Shown here piece after piece: positions 8,609-17,075 of a stretch of 64,000 nucleotides of DNA. The notes under the pieces were generated by a model. The model was given only the letters and a program-made list of their open reading frames with translations, searched no databases and was not told the origin of the DNA. The position numbers and the translations under genes are program-made. This DNA is from Streptomyces sp. Tu6071 (lineage in GTDB: Bacteria > Actinomycetota > Actinomycetes > Streptomycetales > Streptomycetaceae): the NCBI RefSeq assembly GCF_000213055.1, contig NZ_CM001165.1:1860001-1924000 (forward strand), in the 5' to 3' direction. Each line of letters begins with the position of its first letter. Positions within the stretch are counted from its first letter, which is position 1.

Positions 8609-11600
8609 ATGGGGAGCATGGCCGCTTCCGCCCTCCAGGGGTTCTCCGCCGCCACCCGTGACTGGTTCACGGGTGCCTTCTCCGCGCCGACCGCCGCGCA
8701 GGAGGGCGCGTGGCGTGCCATCCAGAAGGAGTCGGACGTCCTGGTCGTGGCCCCGACGGGTTCGGGGAAGACCCTCGCCGCCTTCCTCGCCGCGCTCGAC
8801 GGCCTCGCGTCCACGCCTCCGCCCGCCGAGGCCCGCAAGCGCTGCCGTGTGCTCTACGTGTCGCCGCTCAAGGCCCTCGCCGTGGACGTGGAGCGCAATC
8901 TGCGCAGCCCGCTGACCGGTATCCGGCAGGAGTCCGTGCGCCTCGGGCTGCCCGAGCCGGAGATCCGCGTCGGCATCCGTTCGGGTGATACCCCGGCGGC
9001 GGAGCGCCGCTCGCTCACCACCCGTCCCCCGGACATCCTCATCACGACGCCCGAGTCCCTCTTCCTCATGCTCACGTCGCAGGCCCGCGAAGCGCTGACG
9101 GGCGTCGAGACGGTGATCCTCGACGAGGTGCACGCGGTCGCGGGCACGAAGCGCGGCGCGCACCTCGCGCTGTCGCTGGAGCGCCTCGACGAACTGCTGC
9201 CGCGCCCCGCGCGCCGTATCGGGCTCTCCGCGACGGTGCGTCCCGTCGACGAGGTGGCGCGCTTCCTGTCGCCGCAGCGCAGGGCCGAGGTGGTGCAGCC
9301 GGTCTCGGGCAAGGAATTCGACCTCTCCGTCGTCGTGCCCGTGCCCGATCTCGGCGAGATGGGCGGCTCGCCCGTCGGCGAGGACGACAAGGGCGAGTCG
9401 CCCTCCGTGTGGCCGCAGGTCGAGGAGCGCATCACGGACCTCGTGCAGGCGCACCGGTCCACGATCGTCTTCGTCAACTCGCGCCGCCTCGCCGAGCGCC
9501 TGTGCAACCGCCTCAACGAGATCGCTTACGAGCGCGCCACGGGCGAGCCCCTGCCCGAGGACCACGCCCCCGCGCAGCTCATGGGCGGCTCGGGCCCCGC
9601 GAAGGGGGCGCCGCCCGTGCTCGCGCGGGCGCACCACGGCTCGGTGTCCAAGGAGCAGCGCGCGCAGGTCGAGGAGGACCTCAAGGCGGGCAGGCTGCCC
9701 GCCGTCGTCGCGACGTCGAGCCTGGAGCTGGGCATCGACATGGGCTCCGTCGACCTCGTCGTACAGGTCGAGTCGCCCCCCTCGGTCGCCTCCGGGCTCC
9801 AGCGCGTCGGCCGCGCGGGGCACCAGGTGGGCGCCGTCTCGACGGGCGTCGTCTTCCCGAAGTACCGCGGCGACCTCGTGCAGTCCGCCGTCGTCACCGA
9901 GCGGATGCGCGGCGGGCTCATCGAGGCGCTGCGCGTCCCGTCCAACCCGCTGGACGTCCTCGCGCAGCAGCTCGTCGCGATGACGTCGATGGACACCTGG
10001 CAGTACGACGACCTGCTCGCGCTCGTCCGTCGCGCCGCGCCGTTCGCCGCGCTGCCCGAGTCCGCCTTCGAGTCGGTGCTCGACATGCTCGCGGGCCGGT
10101 ACCCGTCGGACGCCTTCGCCGAACTGCGCCCGCGCGTCGTGTGGGACCGCGTCGCGGGCACCATCACGGGCCGCCCGGGGGCGCAGCGGCTCGCGGTCAC
10201 CTCGGGCGGCACGATCCCCGACCGCGGCCTCTTCGGCGTCTTCCTCGCCGGCTCGGACCCGAAGAAGGGCGGCGGGCGCGTCGGCGAGCTGGACGAGGAG
10301 ATGGTGTACGAGTCGCGGGTCGGCGATGTCTTCACGCTCGGCACCACGTCGTGGCGCATCGAGGACATCACGCGCGACCGCGTGCTCGTCTCGCCCGCGC
10401 CCGGGGTCCCGGGGAGACTGCCGTTCTGGAAGGGCGACCAGCTCGGCAGGCCGCTGGAGCTGGGGCGCGCGCTCGGCGCCTTCGTCCGGGAACTGGGCGG
10501 CCTGTCCCAGGAGGACGCGCGCCTGCGCCTCGTCGCGGCCGGGCTCGACGCCTGGGCGACGGACAACCTCCTCGCGTACCTGGACGAGCAGCGCCGCGCC
10601 TGCGGGCACGTCCCCGACGACCGCACCATCGTCGTCGAGCGCTTCCGCGACGAGCTGGGCGACTGGCGCGTCGTCGTGCACTCCCCCTTCGGCGCGCAGG
10701 TGCACGCGCCGTGGGCGCTCGCGATCGGCTCGCGGCTGCACGAGAAGCTGGGCCTCGACGCGCAGGTCGTGCACGCGGACGACGGCATCGTGCTGCGCCT
10801 GCCCGACGCGGACCTCCTCGGCCTCGACCTGCTCGACATCGACGCGGACGCCGCCCCGAAGAAGACCCCGGGCACCGAGTACGACAGCGAGCAGGCCCCG
10901 GTCGGCGCGCAGGACACCCTCTTCGACCAGGAGGAGATCGAGCGGATCGTCACCGACGAGGTCGGCGGCTCCGCGCTCTTCGCCTCGCGCTTCCGCGAAT
11001 GCGCCGCGCGCGCCCTCCTGCTGCCCCGCCGGGACCCCGGCCGCCGCACCCCGCTGTGGCAGCAGCGCCAGCGCGCCTCGCAGCTGCTCCAGGTCGCGAG
11101 CGAGTTCGGCTCGTTCCCGATCGTGCTCGAAGCGGTCCGCGAGTGCCTCCAGGACGTCTTCGACGTGCCGGGGCTGCGCGAGCTGATGGGCGACATCGCG
11201 TCGCGCCGCGTCCGCCTCGTCGAGGTGACGACGCCCGAGGCGTCGCCGTTCGCCCGCTCGCTGCTCTTCGGGTACGTCGCGCAGTTCCTCTACGAGGGCG
11301 ACTCGCCCCTCGCCGAGCGTCGCGCCGCCGCGCTCTCGCTGGACTCGCGCCTGCTCTCCGAACTGCTCGGCCGCGCCGAACTGCGCGAACTCCTCGACCC
11401 GGAGGTCCTCGCCGAGCTGGAGCGCGAGCTGCAATGGCTCACCGAGGACCGCGCCGTGAAGGACGCCGAGGGCGTCGCCGACCGGCTGCGCCTGCTCGGG
11501 CCGCTCACGGACGAGGAACTGACGACGCGCGGTGCGGAACCCTCGTACGTGCGGGAGCTGGCGGAGTCGCGCCGCGCCATCGAGGTGCGGATCGCGGGCC

Positions 11601-13270
11601 GCGCGCACTGGGCGGCGATCGAGGACGCGGGCCGGCTGCGCGACGCGCTCGGCACCGCGCTGCCCGTGGGCGTTCCGGAGGCGTTCACGGAGCCGGTGAA
11701 GGACCCGCTCGGCGACCTCCTCGCCCGCTACGCGCGCACGCACGGCCCGTTCACGACCGCGGACGCCGCGGCCCGCTTCGGTCTCGGCACCGCGGTGACC
11801 GAGGGCGCGCTCCAGCGGCTCGCGGCGGGCGGACGCGTCGTCGCCGGGGAGTTCCACCCGGCGGGTCGCGGTCAGGAGTGGTGCGACGCGACGGTGCTGC
11901 GACGCCTGCGGCGGCGCTCGCTCGCGGCGCTACGGCACGAACTGGAGCCGGTGCCCCCGAGCGCGTACGCGGGCTTCCTGCCCCGCTGGCAGCACCTCGA
12001 CGGCAACGGGCTGCGCGGTATCGACGGCCTCGTGCGCGCCGTCGAGCAGTTGCAGGGCGCGACGGTGCCCGCCTCGGCGCTCGAACGCCTCGTCCTGCCC
12101 TCGCGCCTGTCCGCGTACAGCCCGGCGCTGCTCGACGAACTGACCTCCGCGGGCGAACTGCTGTGGGCCGGGGCGGGCGCCCTGCCGGGCAAGGACGGCT
12201 GGATCGGCCTCTACCCGGCCGATTCCGCCCCCCTCCTGCTCCCCGAGCCGCTCCCCCTCGAACTGAGCCCGCTGCACCAGTCGCTCCTGGACGCGCTCTC
12301 GGGCGGCTACGGGCTCTTCTTCCGCCAGATCGCCGGGCAGGTCCGCGCGACGACGCACCCCGAGGCGACGGACCCGCAACTCGCCGACGCCCTGTGGGAC
12401 CTCGTGTGGAGCGGGCGCCTCACGAACGACACGCTGGCGCCGCTGCGCGCGCTGCTCGGCTCCGGGCGCACGGCGGGATCGACGGCGCACCGTGCGCGCC
12501 GTACGGTGCCGCGCGGCCGGTACGGCTCCCTCACCGCCGCCGCGCGCACCGCCTCGCGCTCGGGGCCGCCCACCGTCGCGGGCCGCTGGTCGTTGCTGCC
12601 GCCGCGCGAGGGCGACCCGACGGTCCGCGCGCACGCCCTCGCCCGTACGCTCCTCGACCGGTACGGCGTCGTCACGCGCGGCACCGTCGCCGCGGAGGGC
12701 ATCGAGGGCGGCTTCTCGAAGGTGTACCGGGTGCTGGCGGCCTTCGAGGAGAACGGGCAGGCGCGGCGCGGGTACGTGGTGGAGGGGCTCGGTGCCGCGC
12801 AGTTCGCCGTGGAGGGTGCCGTGGACCGGCTGCGCGCCGTCGCGACGGCGGCCGAGCGCGGCGACGAGCGGGCGGGCCGCGCCGTGGTCCTCGCCGCCGC
12901 CGACCCGGCGAACGCCTACGGTGCCGCGCTGCCCTGGCCCGAACCCCCCGAGAACACCCCGCACAAACCGGGCCGCAAAGCGGGCTCGCTCGTCGTGCTC
13001 GTCAACGGGGCGCTCACCGTGTACGTCGAACGGGGCGGCAAGACGCTTCTCGTGTGGCCCGCCACACCGGACGAGGCCGTCGACCCGGACGATCCCCGCG
13101 TCGGGGAGGCCCTGCGCGCCCTCGCGGAGGCGGCAGGGGCCGGGGCGCTCGGCACCCTGACCGTCGAGCGGATCAACGGCGCGCCCGCGCTCACCGCGCC
13201 GCTCGGCCCCGTCCTCGAAGCGGCCGGTTTCCACGCGACGCCGAGAGGGCTGCGGCTGCGGGCACAGTAG
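8609..13270 (+). CDS. lhr: ATP-dependent helicase Lhr
   Basis: Lhr is a large superfamily 2 DNA helicase linked to repair. The protein is about 1553 residues, the full length for the long bacterial form. It shows a Walker A in VVAPTGSGKTLAAFL (about residue 48), a DEVH box in ILDEVHAVAGTKRGAHL (about 170), motif III LSATVRPV, and motif V-VI elements SLELGIDMG and QRVGRAGHQVG. A long C-terminal region follows, with winged-helix and Lhr-CTD segments ending GFHATPRGLRLRAQ. The start is uncertain: ATG 8609, ATG 8618 and a TTG at 8588 are all in frame and none has a well-spaced ribosome site. A nei-type glycosylase follows on the same strand, consistent with a repair pair. Confidence 0.96.
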   Translation: MGSMAASALQGFSAATRDWFTGAFSAPTAAQEGAWRAIQKESDVLVVAPTGSGKTLAAFLAALDGLASTPPPAEARKRCRVLYVSPLKALAVDVERNLRSPLTGIRQESVRLGLPEPEIRVGIRSGDTPAAERRSLTTRPPDILITTPESLFLMLTSQAREALTGVETVILDEVHAVAGTKRGAHLALSLERLDELLPRPARRIGLSATVRPVDEVARFLSPQRRAEVVQPVSGKEFDLSVVVPVPDLGEMGGSPVGEDDKGESPSVWPQVEERITDLVQAHRSTIVFVNSRRLAERLCNRLNEIAYERATGEPLPEDHAPAQLMGGSGPAKGAPPVLARAHHGSVSKEQRAQVEEDLKAGRLPAVVATSSLELGIDMGSVDLVVQVESPPSVASGLQRVGRAGHQVGAVSTGVVFPKYRGDLVQSAVVTERMRGGLIEALRVPSNPLDVLAQQLVAMTSMDTWQYDDLLALVRRAAPFAALPESAFESVLDMLAGRYPSDAFAELRPRVVWDRVAGTITGRPGAQRLAVTSGGTIPDRGLFGVFLAGSDPKKGGGRVGELDEEMVYESRVGDVFTLGTTSWRIEDITRDRVLVSPAPGVPGRLPFWKGDQLGRPLELGRALGAFVRELGGLSQEDARLRLVAAGLDAWATDNLLAYLDEQRRACGHVPDDRTIVVERFRDELGDWRVVVHSPFGAQVHAPWALAIGSRLHEKLGLDAQVVHADDGIVLRLPDADLLGLDLLDIDADAAPKKTPGTEYDSEQAPVGAQDTLFDQEEIERIVTDEVGGSALFASRFRECAARALLLPRRDPGRRTPLWQQRQRASQLLQVASEFGSFPIVLEAVRECLQDVFDVPGLRELMGDIASRRVRLVEVTTPEASPFARSLLFGYVAQFLYEGDSPLAERRAAALSLDSRLLSELLGRAELRELLDPEVLAELERELQWLTEDRAVKDAEGVADRLRLLGPLTDEELTTRGAEPSYVRELAESRRAIEVRIAGRAHWAAIEDAGRLRDALGTALPVGVPEAFTEPVKDPLGDLLARYARTHGPFTTADAAARFGLGTAVTEGALQRLAAGGRVVAGEFHPAGRGQEWCDATVLRRLRRRSLAALRHELEPVPPSAYAGFLPRWQHLDGNGLRGIDGLVRAVEQLQGATVPASALERLVLPSRLSAYSPALLDELTSAGELLWAGAGALPGKDGWIGLYPADSAPLLLPEPLPLELSPLHQSLLDALSGGYGLFFRQIAGQVRATTHPEATDPQLADALWDLVWSGRLTNDTLAPLRALLGSGRTAGSTAHRARRTVPRGRYGSLTAAARTASRSGPPTVAGRWSLLPPREGDPTVRAHALARTLLDRYGVVTRGTVAAEGIEGGFSKVYRVLAAFEENGQARRGYVVEGLGAAQFAVEGAVDRLRAVATAAERGDERAGRAVVLAAADPANAYGAALPWPEPPENTPHKPGRKAGSLVVLVNGALTVYVERGGKTLLVWPATPDEAVDPDDPRVGEALRALAEAAGAGALGTLTVERINGAPALTAPLGPVLEAAGFHATPRGLRLRAQ

Positions 13271-13282
13271 AGCGCGGACACC

Positions 13283-13340
13283 GGCACCGGCATCGGCATC
13301 GGCATCGGCATCGGCATCGGCATCGGCATCGGCATCGGCA
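13283..13340. repeat. GGCATC hexanucleotide tandem repeat
   Basis: Eight exact copies of GGCATC run from 13289 to 13336, with a GGCACC variant before and a partial copy (GGCA) after. The array fills most of the 83-base gap between lhr and nei and ends one base before the nei ribosome site GGAGGGAAGT (13341-13350). The number of copies would be prone to slippage. Confidence 0.97.
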
Positions 13341-13353
13341 GGAGGGAAGTCCC

Positions 13354-14145
13354 ATGCCCGAGGGCGACACCGTCTTCCACACGGCGCGACGGCTGCACGC
13401 CGCGCTCGCGGGGCAGCGGCTCACGGCCGCCGACCTGCGCGTGCCGCGCTTCGCGACGGCGGACCTCACCGGGCGCGAGGTGCGCGACGTGACGCCGCGC
13501 GGCAAGCACCTCCTGACCCGCCTCTCGGGAGGGCTCACGCTCCACACCCACCTGCGCATGGACGGCGCGTGGCGCGTGTACGAGGCGGGCGAGCGCTGGC
13601 GCGGCGGACCGGGACACCAGATCCGCGCGATCCTCGGCACCGAGGCCCGGACCGCCGTCGGCTACCGCCTGCCCGTCGTCGAGCTGCTCCGTACGGCCGA
13701 CGAGGACCGAGCCGTGGGCCACCTCGGTCCCGACCTCCTCGGCCCGGACTGGGACGCCGAGGCCGCGCTCGCGAGGCTCCTCGCCGCGCCGGAACGCCCG
13801 CTCGGGGAGGCGCTGCTCGACCAGCGCAATCTCGCGGGGATCGGCAACGTCTACAAGAGCGAACTGTGTTTCCTGCTGCGCGTCACGCCCTGGACCCCGG
13901 TGGGCGACGTTCCCCGGCCCGCACGCGCCACCGCCCTCGCCGCGCGCCTCCTGGACGCCAACCGCGACACCTTCCGCCGCGTCACGACAGGCCGCCGCGA
14001 CACCCCCCTGTACGTCTACGGCCGCGCCCACCGCCCCTGCCTGCGCTGCGGGGCCACGATCCGCGAGGCCGAACAGGGCGACGGCACGAAGGCCCGCCCC
14101 ACGTACTGGTGCCCGCGCTGCCAGGAGGGCCCGGCACCGTACTGA
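13354..14145 (+). CDS. nei: DNA glycosylase/AP lyase, endonuclease VIII (Nei/Fpg) family
   Basis: The 263-residue enzyme excises oxidised bases and nicks the abasic site. The N-terminus PEGDTVFHTA carries the family's catalytic Pro2 and an acidic third residue, with the nei/Nei2-like GDT variant. The mid-region DQRNLAGIGNVYKSELCF is the H2TH motif. The C-terminus has a zinc finger of four cysteines, CLRCGATIREAEQ... CPRCQ (about residues 225-257). A strong ribosome site (GGAGGGAAG) is eight bases before the ATG. It is in the same direction as lhr, separated only by the hexanucleotide repeat, and probably shares its transcript. Confidence 0.95.
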   Translation: MPEGDTVFHTARRLHAALAGQRLTAADLRVPRFATADLTGREVRDVTPRGKHLLTRLSGGLTLHTHLRMDGAWRVYEAGERWRGGPGHQIRAILGTEARTAVGYRLPVVELLRTADEDRAVGHLGPDLLGPDWDAEAALARLLAAPERPLGEALLDQRNLAGIGNVYKSELCFLLRVTPWTPVGDVPRPARATALAARLLDANRDTFRRVTTGRRDTPLYVYGRAHRPCLRCGATIREAEQGDGTKARPTYWCPRCQEGPAPY

Positions 14146-14181
14146 GCGGAACGCCGGGCGCGAGCCCCCGCCCGCCCACGC

Positions 14182-14229
14182 AAAAGCCGGAGCCCCCACG
14201 CCGCCGTGCGCGGCGCGGAGGCTCCGGCT
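14182..14229 (-). terminator. Rho-independent terminator of dps
   Basis: A perfect 10-bp stem AGCCGGAGCC/GGCTCCGGCT (14185-14194 with 14220-14229) encloses a second smaller hairpin. On the minus strand it is followed by TTTTG, so it terminates dps transcription. It may also stop nei transcripts arriving from the other side. Confidence 0.85.
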
Positions 14230-14262
14230 CCGCCGTACGGGTGCTGGCCCCGCGAGGAAACG

Positions 14263-14736
14263 TCACTCGTTGTTCGACGCCTGGAACATCCAGTGGTGCT
14301 TCTCCAGGTCCGCCGTGATCGCGATGAGGAGGTCCTGCGTGACCGGGTCCGGGTCGGCCGTCGCCGCGACCCGCTCACGCAGCCGGGTGATGGCGGCGGC
14401 GAGGGCGTCGGTCATGGCCGCGACCGCGTCGTTGTCCTTGATCCAGCCGTCACCGATCTTGCCGAGGCCACTCGTGGCGGCGACGGTGCTCACGCGGCCG
14501 TCCGGCGAGACGCCGAGGGTCGAGGCGCGCTCGGCGACCTCGTCCATGTGCGTACGGGCCGAGTCCACGACGTCGTCGAGCTGGAGGTGCACCGAGCGGA
14601 AGCGCGGGCCGATCACGTTCCAGTGGATCTGCTTGGCGACCAGGGAAAGGTCCACGAGGTCGACCAGCGCGCCCTGGAGCGCGTCGGAAACGATCTTGAG
14701 GTCGGCTTCGGCAAGGGGACTCTTCACTACGTACAT
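14263..14736 (-). CDS. dps: Dps-family ferritin-like DNA-protection protein
   Basis: The 157-residue protein forms dodecamers that store iron and protect and compact DNA under stress. The ferroxidase-site residues lie in AKQIHWNVIGPRFRSVHLQLD and VDSARTHMDEVAERA, as in the family. The C-terminus (KHHWMFQASNNE) retains the conserved His-His-Trp. The ATG at 14736 has a strong ribosome site (GGAGGAATT). There is a clear terminator behind it, so it is monocistronic. In Streptomyces, Dps proteins are typically induced by osmotic stress through sigma-B-like factors; I could not find a convincing promoter of that type by eye. Confidence 0.96.
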   Translation of the reverse strand: MYVVKSPLAEADLKIVSDALQGALVDLVDLSLVAKQIHWNVIGPRFRSVHLQLDDVVDSARTHMDEVAERASTLGVSPDGRVSTVAATSGLGKIGDGWIKDNDAVAAMTDALAAAITRLRERVAATADPDPVTQDLLIAITADLEKHHWMFQASNNE

Positions 14737-14884
14737 CCGAATTCCTCCATCTCACTCACGACTCACGTGCCCCCGTTCCGCTCTCTCAACCATGACATAA
14801 CGCGGTGAAGCAGGTCACACGGAGAAAGCCGGTCCACCGCCGGAAGACGGCCGGATACGCGCGCCGGACGGGGCCCGGGTACGC

Positions 14885-14927
14885 GAAAGGCGGAGCCCTC
14901 ACCGAAGTACCCGGTGAGGGCTCCGCC
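14885..14927 (-). terminator. Rho-independent terminator of clgR
   Basis: A perfect 15-bp stem (14889-14903 with 14913-14927) has a nine-base loop and is followed on the minus strand by TTTC. It lies 31 bases after the clgR stop. Confidence 0.9.
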
Positions 14928-14957
14928 ATACGTGGGGCGCGTGCGTCGTGCGACCGC

Positions 14958-15329
14958 TCAGGCCGCGACCACGTCCACAGCCTCGGTCGGCGCCTTGATG
15001 GTGACCCGCTCGGGCGGGACACCCGTGACGGACACCGAATTCAGTACCGGACGGCGTACCGGCGGCACCGGGTCGGCGGCTGCCGACTCGGCAAGCTCAG
15101 CGAGGGCGAGTTCGTCGCTGACCTCGTGCATCAGCTCGGACATCCGTACATCAAGCGCGTCGCAAATGGCGGCGAGCAGTTCGGAGGACGCCTCCTTCTG
15201 CCCCCGCTCCACCTCGGAGAGATAGCCGAGTGAGACCCGGGCGGACGAGGAGACTTCGCGCAGAGTACGGCCCTGGCGCTGGCGCTGCCGACGCAGCACG
15301 TCACCCAGCAGGCGACGGAGCAGAATCAT
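14958..15329 (-). CDS. clgR: Clp/Lon protease gene activator ClgR
   Basis: ClgR is an Xre-type activator of clp and lon protease genes in actinobacteria. The 123-residue protein starts [20 protein letters not shown]. Its HTH spans about residues 15-65, including [20 protein letters not shown], followed by [14 protein letters not shown]. The C-terminus [19 protein letters not shown] ends in two alanines; in S. lividans the terminal alanines of ClgR are known to mark it for ClpP degradation. The ATG at 15329 has a GGAGGGAG site about seven bases upstream and matches the family N-terminus, so an earlier in-frame ATG is rejected. Neighbours cinA-pgsA-rimO on the same strand are the usual actinobacterial context. 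Confidence 0.93.
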   Translation of the reverse strand: MILLRRLLGDVLRRQRQRQGRTLREVSSSARVSLGYLSEVERGQKEASSELLAAICDALDVRMSELMHEVSDELALAELAESAAADPVPPVRRPVLNSVSVTGVPPERVTIKAPTEAVDVVAA

Positions 15330-15438
15330 CGGTGGCTCCCTCCTCGGACCGTGTAACCGCATCCTTCTCGCCCCACCGTACCGCTTGGGACCGTGGCCGT
15401 GCGGGGAGCGAAGACGTGTTCACTCAGGGCTGTAAACA

Positions 15439-16161
15439 TCAAGTCCCCCCGATTTCTTCCGTATCCTGTGCGCGCGCATGGGTGATGAGTTCATCGCGGA
15501 GCAGGCCGAGCACGATCCGCACGCTATCCCTACGAATTTCCGTACGGTCACCGTTCAACCGCAGTGCCAGAATTTTCTCGCCCTGTGCACCGGTCAAACC
15601 TGTTACCGACCGCTTTTCGGTCTCTCCGGCACCACTCGTGTTCCCGACGCTCTTCGCGCCCTCGACGGTTCCGTGGTGCGCGAGATGCCGGGCGAGCCGG
15701 TCCGCGAAGCTCTCGTCGGCGCCGGGTGTGGTCTCCGGCGAGGGCGGGAGCGGGCCGCGCCCGCCGGCGGGGCCGGCCACCGCCACGTACACCGTCCCGA
15801 CGGGCCGCCCGTCCTGCGGCTCGGGCCCGGCGACACCGGTCGTCGCGGCGCCCCAGTCGGCGCCGAGCGCGTCGCGCGCCCCGGTCGCCATCTGCGCGGC
15901 GACCTCCGGGTGCACCGCGCCCTCGCGGGCGAGGAGCGCGGCATCGACGCCGAGCAGCCGGTGCTTCAGTTCGGTCGCGTACGCGGTGACGGAGCCGCGG
16001 AAGGCCGCGGACGCCCCGGGTGCCGCGGTCAGCTCGGCGGCGACGAGACCGCCCGTGAGCGACTCGGCGACGGCGACGGTCCACCCGGCCTCACGGGCCA
16101 GCGCGACGACGTCGACCGCCGCGTTCTCGGGCAGGGCGCCTCCGGCGTCGCGCGCGCTCAC
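15439..16161 (-). CDS. cinA: CinA-family nicotinamide-nucleotide amidohydrolase (PncC domain)
   Basis: The 240-residue protein corresponds to the C-terminal PncC domain of CinA, which deamidates nicotinamide mononucleotide to nicotinate mononucleotide in pyridine salvage. Visible signatures are AVAESLTGGLVAAELTAAPG (about residues 30-49), RGSVTAYATELKHRLLGV, and GATTTGVAGPEPQDGRPVGT as AATTGVAGPEPQDGRPVGT. It lacks the N-terminal molybdopterin-binding-like domain of long CinA. A 45-residue Gly/Pro/Ser/Thr insertion follows the VYVAVAGPAGG strand. The start overlaps the pgsA stop by four bases, so it is translationally coupled. Confidence 0.92.
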   Translation of the reverse strand: MSARDAGGALPENAAVDVVALAREAGWTVAVAESLTGGLVAAELTAAPGASAAFRGSVTAYATELKHRLLGVDAALLAREGAVHPEVAAQMATGARDALGADWGAATTGVAGPEPQDGRPVGTVYVAVAGPAGGRGPLPPSPETTPGADESFADRLARHLAHHGTVEGAKSVGNTSGAGETEKRSVTGLTGAQGEKILALRLNGDRTEIRRDSVRIVLGLLRDELITHARAQDTEEIGGT

Positions 16162-17075
16162 GCCTGGCTCCTCCGCCCGCGCGGCGCGGCGTCCTCACTT
16201 GTCGCATCCCCCTGGTCCCGTCCGGCACCGGGCGCGGCACCGTCACCGGCCGTGGCCTCGCGACGGACCTCACCCGAGGCCGCCACGTCGCGGGAGGGCT
16301 CGCGGGAGCCCGTCTCCTCGCGGGCGTCGTCGGCGTCGCCCTCTTCCGCCACCTCGGGCGGCACCGTCCCCCGCACCGCCGCCTGCACCCGGTCCCCCGT
16401 GCCGAGGTCGCGTGCCCGCGCCTCGTCGAGTACGACGGCGCGCCGCGCGGCGATGCCCTCGCGGCGCAGCACGACCGCCTGGCGCACGTAGTCGAGCCCC
16501 GTCGCGACGGTGAGCGCGACCGCGACGGCCATGACCCAGAACCGCGCCGAGGCGAGCCACCCCGTCAGGGCGAGCACGTACATGCCGACCGCGACGCCCT
16601 GCGCGAGGGTCTTGAGCTTGCCGCCGCGGCTCGCCGGGATGACCCCGTACCTGATGACGACGAAGCGGAGCAGCGTGATGCCCAGCTCACGGCCCAGGAT
16701 GACGCCCGTGACCCACCACGGCAGGTCGCCGAGCGCCGAGAGGCAGCACAGGGCCGCGCCCATGATCGCCTTGTCCGCGATGGGGTCGGCGATCTTCCCG
16801 AAGTCGGTGACGAGGTTGTACGTGCGCGCGAGGTGGCCGTCGAAGAGGTCGGTGATCATCGCGACGGTGAAGGCGGCCCAGGCGACGGAGCGCCACGCCG
16901 GGTCGTGTCCCCCGGCGACGAGCATCAGGGCGATGAAGCCGGGGACGAGGACGAGCCGGATCATCGTGAGGATGTTCGCGATGTTCCAGATACGGGGGGT
17001 GCCCGCGACGCCCGCGGCGGTGCTGCCGCCCGGGGCGCCGGTGCCGCTCGTGGCGGTTGCCGGGGCTCCCGTCAT
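16158..17075 (-). CDS. pgsA: CDP-diacylglycerol-glycerol-3-phosphate 3-phosphatidyltransferase
   Basis: PgsA makes phosphatidylglycerol phosphate in the membrane. The CDP-alcohol phosphatidyltransferase signature D-x2-DG-x2-AR-x8-G-x3-D-x3-D is complete in [12 protein letters not shown]...[10 protein letters not shown] (about residues 77-99). Around it are about five to six membrane helices. The 305-residue product is longer than usual: about 25 Gly/Ala/Thr residues precede the first helix ([20 protein letters not shown]). About 95 residues of charged low-complexity sequence follow the last helix, with [17 protein letters not shown] at the end. Four-base overlaps with both rimO upstream and cinA downstream mark one operon. 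Confidence 0.94.
   Translation of the reverse strand: MTGAPATATSGTGAPGGSTAAGVAGTPRIWNIANILTMIRLVLVPGFIALMLVAGGHDPAWRSVAWAAFTVAMITDLFDGHLARTYNLVTDFGKIADPIADKAIMGAALCCLSALGDLPWWVTGVILGRELGITLLRFVVIRYGVIPASRGGKLKTLAQGVAVGMYVLALTGWLASARFWVMAVAVALTVATGLDYVRQAVVLRREGIAARRAVVLDEARARDLGTGDRVQAAVRGTVPPEVAEEGDADDAREETGSREPSRDVAASGEVRREATAGDGAAPGAGRDQGDATSEDAAPRGRRSQA

Noticed and set aside
8591..11857. 1088-codon minus-strand open frame opposite lhr
   Set aside because: Lhr motifs are complete on the plus strand; this frame is their antisense shadow.
9409..13353. Long plus-strand frame running through lhr into nei
   Set aside because: Only the part from the ATG at 13354 has protein-family signatures (PEGDTVFHTA and on) and a ribosome site. 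The upstream part is an alternative frame of lhr with no stops because of high GC.
13191..13640. Minus-strand frame with Met-Pro repeats across the hexamer array
   Set aside because: It is a translation of the GGCATC array in an antisense frame, with no start context or family features.
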